From the NCBI GenBank assembly GCA_937966115.1, contig CALCKX010000078.1, forward strand, positions 1 to 33,985: a stretch of DNA of 33,985 nt, read 5' to 3'. The notes beneath the pieces were generated by a model. That model was not told where the DNA came from. It was given only the letters and a program-made list of their open reading frames with translations, and made no database searches. Made by a program: the position numbers and the translations under genes. The stretch is from an uncultured Chloracidobacterium sp. GTDB taxonomy: Bacteria; Acidobacteriota; Blastocatellia; Chloracidobacteriales; Chloracidobacteriaceae. Below are positions 17,781 through 24,879 of the stretch, piece by piece. Each line of letters starts with the position of its first letter. Within the stretch, counting starts at the first letter, position 1.

Positions 17781-17808
17781 AAAAAAAGCCTTCGCTCCAG
17801 CGAAGGCT
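17781..17808 (-). terminator. Intrinsic terminator of the pil operon
   Basis: Perfect 10-bp stem AGCCTTCGCT / AGCGAAGGCT with a 2-nt loop. On the minus strand it is followed by seven T residues (A-run 17781-17787 on the plus strand). It lies about 25 bp after the stop of the Roadblock/LC7 gene, so it should end the pilMNOPQ transcript and isolate it from the aldo/keto reductase gene. Confidence 0.92.
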
Positions 17809-17832
17809 CCCTGCAAGGGATGGACGCAAAGC

Positions 17833-18204
17833 TCACGCGAACTCCTTTTCGAGAATCAAATGCGCCTTGCGCAGCTCAAAGCGCGCGCGCCCCAGGTTGC
17901 CGCCTGGGCTCAGCGCCAAAATGATGAAGTACTCGCGCCCAATCAACCGCGCGACAAGCAAGAAGTCATTCGACACCAGCGTAAGCTCGTGCAATGCGCC
18001 AACGCCAGTGTCGGATGACATGCGCATCGTATTGCGCAGGAGCGTGGCGTGCGAGGTGGCGATAAGCGCAACGCGCTCGCCCAGCTCCATTTTGGAGGGG
18101 ACTTGCGCTTGCTCGATCGCCAGCCCGTCAAGCCCCATGATAGCGATGCCAATGCTGCCCTCAACCCGCGCCAGGATCCCTTCGAGCAGCTCCAAAAACG
18201 TCAC
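17833..18204 (-). CDS. Roadblock/LC7-domain protein (MglB-like)
   Basis: 123-aa protein that is one Roadblock/LC7 domain from end to end (IGIAIMGLDGLAIEQAQV ... VSNDFLLVARLIGREYFIILALSPGGNLGRARFELRKAH). In bacteria such proteins pair with small Ras-like GTPases; MglB is the GAP for MglA, which sets cell polarity and type IV pilus location. The gene starts with GTG, and its GTGA overlaps the pilQ TGA, so translation is probably coupled to pilQ. It is the last gene of the pil operon, directly before the terminator. No MglA gene is present in the window. The role as a polarity or pilus regulator is inferred from domain and context. Confidence 0.85.
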   Translation of the reverse strand: MTFLELLEGILARVEGSIGIAIMGLDGLAIEQAQVPSKMELGERVALIATSHATLLRNTMRMSSDTGVGALHELTLVSNDFLLVARLIGREYFIILALSPGGNLGRARFELRKAHLILEKEFA

Positions 18205-20879
18205 GGTTGCCCTCCGCTGGAGGCTGGTTGCGGAGAGACTGGCGGCTCGCCGCCGGAAAGGATGTTTTCGCCGCGCCCGATCCGGGGCGTGATGAAGAAC
18301 AGCAACTCGCCCGTCGTGCGCGACACCTCGCGGCGCTTGAAAAGCTCGCCAAGCAGCGGGAGGCTGGAAATGCCGGGCGTCCGAAAGATGTTGTTCGTTT
18401 CAATGTCGTTGAGGACGCCGCCGATGATGGTCGTCCCGCCGTCCGGGACAATGACCTGGGTTTTCGCTGAGCGCTGGTTGATGCTCGTGAAGCCGTTGAT
18501 GACCTGTCCCGGGGCGTCATTAGTGACTGTGACTGTCAGCAGCACATTGCCTTCGGTCGTGATCTGCGGCGTAATGCTCAGACTAATGTTCGCGTTGACA
18601 AAGGTGACGGTCTGCGCCACGCCGACGCCGGCCGTGGCGATGAAAGGAATTTGTGTGCCGGAGATGATGATCGCCTCGGCGTTGTTGAGGACTGTCACGC
18701 GCGGAGCGGCAATCGACTTCGCCACGCCTTTTTGCTCATTGGCGGTAAGCGTAGCGGACAAGAGCGCCGTTCCAATCGGCCCCGTGGTCAAGCCAAGCAC
18801 GGATGAGCCGCCGCCTGAAATGCCGGGCGCGGCCTGAGGTCCGATGAGCAGACCGGGGATAAGAGAATCCGTCGCGCCCTCGCCGCCGCGACCGGCGTCA
18901 AGAAACGTATTCGCCGAGGTCGAGAAAGCGGCCGCTCGCCCTTGGCGCGTCAGCGCCGCCGCGAAAAGCTGGACGCCCAACTCGCGCGAGAAGTTACGCG
19001 AGGCGAAAACGATCCGCGCCTCGATCTCAACCTGCGGCTCGGGAACGTCCAGCCGCGCAATCACATCGCGCACTTGCTCCAGCGAAGACGGAATATCCGT
19101 GATAATAACCGTGTTTGTCCGCGGGTTGATGGAGATACGCCCAGCCGGCGACAGCGCCTGTTGAACAATTGAGACAAACCCGATCCCCCCCAGAAGACCG
19201 CCCAGCGGCTGCCCGCTTGGGCTTTGAAGCGGAGCCCCGCCGGCTGCTTGCTGCTGAGCGGCCTCTTGACTGACGCGCTCATATTTCAGCTTGAAATACT
19301 CCGTCACCGTTGGCGCGCTATAAATTTCCTGAAGGCGCTGGTTGCGTCGGTTTTGCTCCTCCGCGGTGATCGCCGCCACAGTGGCGACGCGGACGATCAA
19401 CCCTTCCCGCCGATAGGTAAGCTGGTTGGCTCGAAAGATGGACTCGAGCACCTGTGTCCAGGGCACCTGATTGACCTTGAGCGTGACGGGAACTTTTCCA
19501 ACCGACTTATCAAGCACAAAGTTCACGTCGTAGTTGTCCGAGATGAACCGGAGAATGTCGGACAGATCGACGCTTGTGATATCGAGGCTCACCGGATCGC
19601 CCTGATATGAAGGGTCTCCAAACTGCGCGCCGCGTCCGCCCTGCGGACGGCGACCCGCGACTGGCGCCGGCGCACTGGCCACGGACGCCGCAGCCTTCTC
19701 TGTTGCGGGCTTTTCTTTCCCTGGCGAATCGGACGCGTCCTTGCGGGCGGGCGGCATGGTCAGCGCGGCTGGCTCAGGGCGGGCGCTTGCCAGACGCTTC
19801 GACGCCGGCGCTTCAGGGACTGTCGCATCGGGGGCGACCTTTGCCGGAGCATGAGTCGCCGGCGACGGGGATTCCGCGACTGACGGCGCCTCGGTCAGCT
19901 CGCCGGACGCCGCGCCGGGACCGACCGCCGCGACCGAGCCGCTCGCCAGCCCCGAAGCCATCGGCAAAGGCGCCGGCGCTTCGGTGAAACGCACGACCAA
20001 GCCGTCTTCAGATTCCGTCACGGCGTATGGCACGGGCTGCCTGAGATCGAAAACCACGCGCGTCGCGCGCCCATCCGAGTCGCCGATGCGAACCCGCGAA
20101 ACCATCCGGTCGTCGCCGGGCAGCGTTCGCTTGTCAAGCTTGGCGGTTACGTCAAAAAGGTCGATGACCAGCCGCGCCGGATTTTGGAGCGGAAAGTGGT
20201 TGTACCTTGCTTTGGCAGTCACCCCCAACTCGGCGACCAGCGCGCTTTCAGCGGCTGAAAGCGTCACTGACCGTAGCGTCGGCGACTTGGCGGCGACCTT
20301 CAGCGAGCGGGCGGCGACCGTCTTGCCGGGACCAGCCGGCAACGCCGCGGACGGGGGCGCTTCCGGCGGGGCGACCGAGCCTTCCTCCGCCAAGCCCGCG
20401 CTCGATGGCGCTCTGCCTGGCCCAGGGCTTGACTCAGGCGATGCCACGCGCGACGGCTCGAATTCAATGACGAGCACCTTGGCGTCGTCGCGCAGATAAG
20501 AGCGCACCTCGCAGGCTTCGCGCAGGGTTATCTCGAGCCGCGAGTCCGCCTGACCGACGAGCCCGGATTTGACTGTGATGGAGGCTACTAGCCCTTGCTC
20601 AGCGCGATACTCAGGCTGTAGAGCCGACGTGTCCGCGCCGTACAGATCAATGGCGACCAAGCGCGGCTCCGGCCTGGACACGTTGTAATCCAGGCGCGCC
20701 GTGATCTGTAGCTGCACTCGCGTTAGCCGCGATGAATCAGAACGCACGTCAAGCGTCGAGACCACCGCCGTTTTCGACGCGATCTCAAAGCCCCGGGTCG
20801 GCATGGCTCCACACAAGCCGAATCCCCAGAGCAAAGCCAGCGCCGCGCTGGCGCAAGAACGTTTCGGCAGGGATTTCAT
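18201..20879 (-). CDS. pilQ: Type IV pilus secretin PilQ
   Basis: Outer-membrane secretin forming the channel for the type IV pilus. 892 aa. Signal peptide about 1-25, two AMIN domains (about 38-143 and 200-305) that bind peptidoglycan, an Ala/Pro/Ser-rich linker to about 430, the STN/N0 domain (VSLDITSVDLSDILRFISDNYDVNFVLD), an N1-type domain (ISINPRTNTVIITDIPSSLEQV), and the secretin barrel (VPDGGTTIIGGVLND ... LPLLGELFKRR ... LLFFITPRI). The strong Shine-Dalgarno GGAGGAG precedes the ATG. It starts about 105 bp after the pilP stop and overlaps the next gene by 4 bp. It is longer than many PilQ because of the linker. Confidence 0.96.
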   Translation of the reverse strand: MKSLPKRSCASAALALLWGFGLCGAMPTRGFEIASKTAVVSTLDVRSDSSRLTRVQLQITARLDYNVSRPEPRLVAIDLYGADTSALQPEYRAEQGLVASITVKSGLVGQADSRLEITLREACEVRSYLRDDAKVLVIEFEPSRVASPESSPGPGRAPSSAGLAEEGSVAPPEAPPSAALPAGPGKTVAARSLKVAAKSPTLRSVTLSAAESALVAELGVTAKARYNHFPLQNPARLVIDLFDVTAKLDKRTLPGDDRMVSRVRIGDSDGRATRVVFDLRQPVPYAVTESEDGLVVRFTEAPAPLPMASGLASGSVAAVGPGAASGELTEAPSVAESPSPATHAPAKVAPDATVPEAPASKRLASARPEPAALTMPPARKDASDSPGKEKPATEKAAASVASAPAPVAGRRPQGGRGAQFGDPSYQGDPVSLDITSVDLSDILRFISDNYDVNFVLDKSVGKVPVTLKVNQVPWTQVLESIFRANQLTYRREGLIVRVATVAAITAEEQNRRNQRLQEIYSAPTVTEYFKLKYERVSQEAAQQQAAGGAPLQSPSGQPLGGLLGGIGFVSIVQQALSPAGRISINPRTNTVIITDIPSSLEQVRDVIARLDVPEPQVEIEARIVFASRNFSRELGVQLFAAALTRQGRAAAFSTSANTFLDAGRGGEGATDSLIPGLLIGPQAAPGISGGGSSVLGLTTGPIGTALLSATLTANEQKGVAKSIAAPRVTVLNNAEAIIISGTQIPFIATAGVGVAQTVTFVNANISLSITPQITTEGNVLLTVTVTNDAPGQVINGFTSINQRSAKTQVIVPDGGTTIIGGVLNDIETNNIFRTPGISSLPLLGELFKRREVSRTTGELLFFITPRIGRGENILSGGEPPVSPQPASSGGQP

Positions 20880-20984
20880 AGCTCTCCTCCGATGAAAAAT
20901 CCACTACTTGAATAGAAATCTAAACCTGACCAAACTACTCGACAGCCGTCGCGTATCAGGAAGCCGGAGAAACGCGAGCCTGCG

Positions 20985-21701
20985 TCATTGAACCGCCGTC
21001 GGCGCGCCTCCGGCCGGAGCTTTTGGAATGTAGTCCAGAAGACGCTGCTTGGTGACTAATTGCCCATTGCTGCGAACAATGATTTCTGAGCAAGTGACTC
21101 GCCCGACGACTTGGGCGTCAGCGACGCCGAACGAGCGCGGCGACCGCTGAATATTGATGACCGAGCCATTCCAAAACTTCGAGCCCTCACGCACGAACAT
21201 GGTCGTCCCCAGGCGGCGATCCTTGAGCAGCGCGCCAAGCCCGCGCTCAGTCGAGTAGATACCCATCACCGTCAACTCTTCCACAAGGTACTTTTCAGAC
21301 TCGGCCGGCGGCGGCTGCCCCTGATCCAAGCGCCGATCCCGAATCTCGCGCCACTTCGCCTCGCGAGTTGGGAAGTCAGGATAAGGCAAATCCGTCACCG
21401 GCGGGCGAAATGGCTCGCGCGTCTTGGCGCTATCCCGGAAAGGGTCGCCGGCTGGACGGCGAAAAGGATCGCGTCCCGTTGCGGTGTACGTCGCGGGAAT
21501 GCTGTCGGCCGCCGGCCCTTTCGCGGGGGCGGTCTCCGCCTGCCCGCTCGGCGCCGACTGAGACAGCCCCGCCGTCGCCTTGCGCGCCGCCGCGGAAGGC
21601 GACTGGGCCAGGGCGACTCCGACCAGGGTCAGCGCCGCGAGGCAGCTCGCGCCTGCCAGCGGCAACGCTCGGTAAGCTCGGCAAGAAGCATGGTCATTCA
21701 T
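20985..21701 (-). CDS. pilP: Type IV pilus assembly protein PilP
   Basis: Periplasmic or lipid-linked subunit that joins the PilMNO inner-membrane platform to the PilQ secretin. The N-terminus (ALPLAGASCLAALTLVGVALAQ) is a signal sequence. A Pro/Ala-rich linker with repeated DPFR/EPFR-type motifs follows, then a C-terminal PilP beta domain (LTVMGIYSTERGLGALLKDR ... GSVINIQ). I chose the ATG at 21701 because GAGG lies 9 nt before it; the in-frame ATG at 21707 is too close to that site. 238 aa from this start. The position between pilO and pilQ supports the assignment, since PilP is weakly conserved. The leader contains short direct repeats. Confidence 0.88.
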   Translation of the reverse strand: MNDHASCRAYRALPLAGASCLAALTLVGVALAQSPSAAARKATAGLSQSAPSGQAETAPAKGPAADSIPATYTATGRDPFRRPAGDPFRDSAKTREPFRPPVTDLPYPDFPTREAKWREIRDRRLDQGQPPPAESEKYLVEELTVMGIYSTERGLGALLKDRRLGTTMFVREGSKFWNGSVINIQRSPRSFGVADAQVVGRVTCSEIIVRSNGQLVTKQRLLDYIPKAPAGGAPTAVQ

Positions 21702-21714
21702 TGGCATCTTCCTC

Positions 21715-21768
21715 TGTCTTGCTCTGTCTTGCTCTGTCCTGATGTCTTGCTCCGCGCCTGATGTCTTG
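21715..21768. repeat. Short direct repeats in the pilO-pilP spacer
   Basis: TGTCTTGCTC occurs at 21715-21724, 21725-21734 and 21743-21752. CCTGATGTCTTG occurs at 21738-21749 and again at 21757-21768, giving a 19-bp period. The repeats lie between the pilP start and the pilO stop, just upstream of the pilP Shine-Dalgarno on the minus strand. Confidence 0.85.
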
Positions 21769-21871
21769 TCCTGACTTCGCTCAGCCCCTAAGCGCTAGCC
21801 CAGCGGCTGGAACGCTGAGCCAGCGCAAAAGCCGGCTGGACCCGCGTCCCGGCTCCCGCTCTGGCTCGCCA

Positions 21872-22453
21872 TCACTTCGGGCTGTCCTCGGTGCCGAGAA
21901 TATCGCTTTCCGAGGCATAGAATGTGGTGAGCTGATACGTAGCCTCGACGGTCAGCTTCGGGGTCTGGGCGCTCGCCTGGCGAATCTCGACGTCAGACAC
22001 CTTGACGATTCGCTGAAGCGCGGCGATGTCGGCAAAAAGCTGACCAATCTGATCGTAGGTCGTGCCAGCTTTCACGCTGACGCTTTTCTCGTAGTAAAAT
22101 TCGCGCTTTTGAACATTGCCTGGGCGAAACTCGCGAACAACCGCCGATCTTGACCGCGCGATATTTTGCAATTGGGCAAGCGTTTCGGACAAGCGAACCT
22201 CTTCGGGAATATTGACGCGATAAGCCTGCAAGTCGCGCAGGTATTCTTCGATCTTTTTCTTGTAGTCGCTCAACTGCACGCGAACATTTTCTAAATCTCG
22301 CACCTCGGCATCTATCTTTTGAGCTTCCTTCTCGTCTCGCTCAGCCTGTAGGCGAGTGTCGCTGAACATCAGAAGGTCAATCAGAAAGCATAAAAGCCCA
22401 ACCAGAACCAAAGCGATAAGAATTTGCGCCCACAAAGGAACTCGCTCAAGCAT
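21872..22453 (-). CDS. pilO: Type IV pilus inner-membrane protein PilO
   Basis: Bitopic inner-membrane protein that dimerises with PilN in the alignment complex. 193 aa. One membrane helix (about 8-30, WAQILIALVLVGLLCFLIDLL), a coiled coil (about 35-80, LQAERDEKEAQKIDAEVRDLE), then a ferredoxin-like periplasmic domain (KAGTTYDQIGQLFADIAALQRIVKVSDVEI), the usual PilO build and length. GAGG stands 9 nt before the ATG. It starts 26 bp after the pilN stop, whose last 12 bp are tandemly duplicated. Confidence 0.94.
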   Translation of the reverse strand: MLERVPLWAQILIALVLVGLLCFLIDLLMFSDTRLQAERDEKEAQKIDAEVRDLENVRVQLSDYKKKIEEYLRDLQAYRVNIPEEVRLSETLAQLQNIARSRSAVVREFRPGNVQKREFYYEKSVSVKAGTTYDQIGQLFADIAALQRIVKVSDVEIRQASAQTPKLTVEATYQLTTFYASESDILGTEDSPK

Positions 22454-22466
22454 ACTGGGAATCCTC

Positions 22467-22490
22467 GCTACTTCCCGGGCTACTTCCCGG
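22467..22490. repeat. 12-bp tandem duplication covering the pilN stop codon
   Basis: GCTACTTCCCGG occurs twice head to tail (22467-22478 and 22479-22490). On the gene strand this reads GGG AAG TAG CCC GGG AAG TAG, so the final Gly-Lys-stop of pilN is repeated in frame. This is the second such stop-codon duplication in the window (compare rodA). Confidence 0.9.
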
Positions 22491-23136
22491 TCTGCGCGGC
22501 TTGCGCCGCGCCAGCCGGCGCGACCGGCTGAGGGGGATTGTAGTCACACATAATGATGAATTTCAGCGACTGCTGCTCAGTCGCATCGGGCAGCATCTGG
22601 CCCGTCTCCTGGAACATCGGATTGACATTTGTGAACAAGCCGTTTGAACGAAGCTCGAGTTGCTGCGCGAAGTCAGTGATGATATCGCGGTTTTTCTTTT
22701 CCCGATCTTTTTCCACTCGGTCGACCACGCCCTCGATGGTCACGGAATTCCCGCGCAGATTAATCCTGTCCAAGCGAACGCCGGCAGGAATGCGAGCATT
22801 GACCTGCGAGATGACGCCGACCGGGCCGCGACGCTCCGCATCGAGCTTTTTGATGATCTCGAGTCGCGTTTCAAGCAGCTTTTTCTTTTTTTCGTACTCG
22901 TCGCGCTCTTTCTTGACTTTTTCCAGCTCTTCCTTCTGCTTCCGCGCCTGCGTAAGGTGTTCCTTGGCATCCGCGGCCTGCTTGCTGGTGAAGTAGTAGT
23001 CGCCGGCAAAGAAGACAAGCGCCAAGGCTAGGCACAGAAGAATCAAAATAATCTGAGCGGCGCCACGAACTGGAGCAGGAGCGGTAGTCGGGGCTGGCTC
23101 GCTAACCGCGCTTGTAGCAAGATTGATCTTCGGCAT
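22480..23136 (-). CDS. pilN: Type IV pilus inner-membrane protein PilN
   Basis: Bitopic membrane protein of the PilMNO platform. PilM binds its cytoplasmic N-terminus, in PilN typically an xxINL motif. I therefore place the start at the ATG of MPKINLATS (23136). The longer ORF begins with TTG at 23166 and neither start has a clear Shine-Dalgarno. From 23136 the protein is 218 aa: cytoplasmic tip, membrane helix (IILILLCLALALVFFAGDYYF), a highly charged coiled coil (LEKVKKERDEYEKKKKLLETR), then a periplasmic domain with IPAGVRLDRINLRGNSVTIEG, typical for PilN. The Ala/Pro-rich stretch between motif and helix is longer than usual. Gene order M-N-O-P-Q confirms it. Confidence 0.93.
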   Translation of the reverse strand: MPKINLATSAVSEPAPTTAPAPVRGAAQIILILLCLALALVFFAGDYYFTSKQAADAKEHLTQARKQKEELEKVKKERDEYEKKKKLLETRLEIIKKLDAERRGPVGVISQVNARIPAGVRLDRINLRGNSVTIEGVVDRVEKDREKKNRDIITDFAQQLELRSNGLFTNVNPMFQETGQMLPDATEQQSLKFIIMCDYNPPQPVAPAGAAQAAQTGK

Positions 23137-23259
23137 ATTCAAAATGTTAGCCAGCCAATGACCCAATGGGCGACTGACCGACTACCTTTCTCTGAAAAAG
23201 ACCCGCGCAACGCGCTCCGGGAAAAGCTCGCCTAGGTCAATAACCGCTATCCAGAACAG

Positions 23260-24336
23260 CTATTCAGGCTGACGCGCCGCCAATCCGACAGCGACCGCCA
23301 TCGTAGGCGACATCTCGCGAATGTACTCTTCATCAAACTTCTTCGGATTTACGATAATCCGGGATGGATTGAAGGCATTGAACCGCTCGACGGGAATGCC
23401 GAATCGCTCTGAGAAAGCGGAGGTCAAGCCAGACACTTTTGAGCTGCCCCCCGCGATCAGCACGCGATCCACCGGCGCGACATCGGAAGCCGAGCCGGTG
23501 GCCCGCCAGAAGTCGAGCGTTTTTTGAACTTCCATCGCCAGGATGTCAGTCACCGAGTCAATCAGCGACTGCGCGTCGCTCGGCTGCAAGCCATTGTCCG
23601 TAGGCACGCCGCGCTTGAGCGCTTCCGCTTGCTCGAAAGTCAGCCCCAATTCCTTTTGCAGCAGGTCCGTGTATTGATTTCCCCCGGCTGAAATATCGCG
23701 CGTGAAGACCGAGTTGCTGCCGCGAACGATATTGATACTCGTCACCCCGGCCCCAACGTCGAGCAACGCCACGGTCGCCGTCGGCATGGGCTGATAGTTG
23801 ACCTCGTAAGCGTTCTGCAACGCGAAGGCGTCTACGTCAATGACGACTGGATTGCGTCCGGCTTGTGAAATCACCGTAGTGTATTGAGCGATCTTGTCGC
23901 GCTTGCAGGCCACGAGAAGCACCTGCATCAAGCCGCTGGCTGGGTCGCGCCCAATGACTGAGTAATCGAGATTGACATCCGTGATGTCAAAGGGAATGTG
24001 CTGGTCAGCCTCCCACTGGATGCGCTCGGACAGCTCATCGTCAGTCATGTAGGAGACTTCGATTTTCTTGACAATCACCGAGTGACCTGAAACTGACGTA
24101 TTGACATTCTTCGTCTTGATGTTGTGCTCGCCAAGGAGACGACCGATAGCGTCGCTGACGTGATTGAGGTCGATGATATGACCATCCACGATAGCGTCAG
24201 GAACGAGGTTTGCGTGACCAATCGCCATAAGCTCGAAGCCGTTTTTTAGGGGCTTTAGCTCGACCGCCTTGACGGCGCTCGAGCCGATGTCAATCCCCAC
24301 GACGGTTTTGGCGGCACCTAAACCTAACAGGCCCAT
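23260..24336 (-). CDS. pilM: Type IV pilus assembly protein PilM (actin-like ATPase)
   Basis: Cytoplasmic actin-fold ATPase that binds the PilN N-terminus and anchors the inner-membrane platform. 358 aa, usual length. Nucleotide-binding motifs are VVGIDIGSSAVKAVEL (phosphate-1), ALLDVGAGVTSINIV (phosphate-2) and VLIAGGSSKVSGL (adenosine). MTDDELSERIQWEADQHIPF is a family signature region. First gene of the pil operon; a GGAGG lies about 14 nt before the ATG, longer than ideal. About 120 bp separate it from pilN. Regulation is unknown: I looked for a sigma-54 -24/-12 site in the leader and found none with correct spacing. Confidence 0.96.
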   Translation of the reverse strand: MGLLGLGAAKTVVGIDIGSSAVKAVELKPLKNGFELMAIGHANLVPDAIVDGHIIDLNHVSDAIGRLLGEHNIKTKNVNTSVSGHSVIVKKIEVSYMTDDELSERIQWEADQHIPFDITDVNLDYSVIGRDPASGLMQVLLVACKRDKIAQYTTVISQAGRNPVVIDVDAFALQNAYEVNYQPMPTATVALLDVGAGVTSINIVRGSNSVFTRDISAGGNQYTDLLQKELGLTFEQAEALKRGVPTDNGLQPSDAQSLIDSVTDILAMEVQKTLDFWRATGSASDVAPVDRVLIAGGSSKVSGLTSAFSERFGIPVERFNAFNPSRIIVNPKKFDEEYIREMSPTMAVAVGLAARQPE

Positions 24337-24879
24337 AGCGAGACCTATCGCCTCCGTTTCTCAAGAGGATGGAATGCGTGTACAGCGAGAGCAGGCAAGT
24401 GCATACATGCGCGCATCGTAGATCGGGGCGATGACTTCCGCTGAAAAACGGGCTCAAGCTGCAGCTCAGTCCAAGTGCAGCTTGCCGCGCCGCGATTCCC
24501 ACTGCGGCCGTTACTTCTCGGGAGAACAATCCACCTGGCCAATGGAGCGCGCGCGTCGCACAGTGCAAGTAATGTAAGCTGTGGAGCAATTTGGCGCGCC
24601 CCGTGATAAAAACACTGCCCTGTATCTTTTGCGTGCCGTATGGTTATCACCCCGTTCCGAACGCGTCAACCTCTTTTTGAGCGCGCCGCGCGTGAATACA
24701 AGACAAACCTCTGCACTTTCGATCGCTTTCGCTACTCCGCCGGCAAGCGCCCGCCCTGCCGAGAGGCTCGCCGCTCGGAAAAGCCGCGCTCGGCGGAAAG
24801 CCAACGACCATTGCGCGCGCATTCGGAACTCACTACAGTCGCGGACGTGAATGCGCCCGCGCGCCTTGCGCGACGTAAC
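24337..24879. promoter_or_regulatory. Divergent region between pilM and the DUF3352-like gene
   Basis: About 540 bp without a convincing gene. Short ORFs here (24345-24650 minus, 24581-24850 plus, 24511-24891 minus) are Arg/Cys-rich and show no domain. It must hold the pil operon promoter and that of the plus-strand genes. A 9-bp inverted repeat CAAGCTGCA / TGCAGCTTG (24455-24463 and 24476-24484) lies in the pilM leader. The plus-strand ORF opens at 24640, but its first 80 codons look non-coding. Confidence 0.5.

Noticed and set aside
24337-24640. Search for a sigma-54 (-24/-12) promoter before pilM
   Set aside because: TGGCCAGGTGGATTGT resembles it but the spacing is off by one and the -12 GC is missing.
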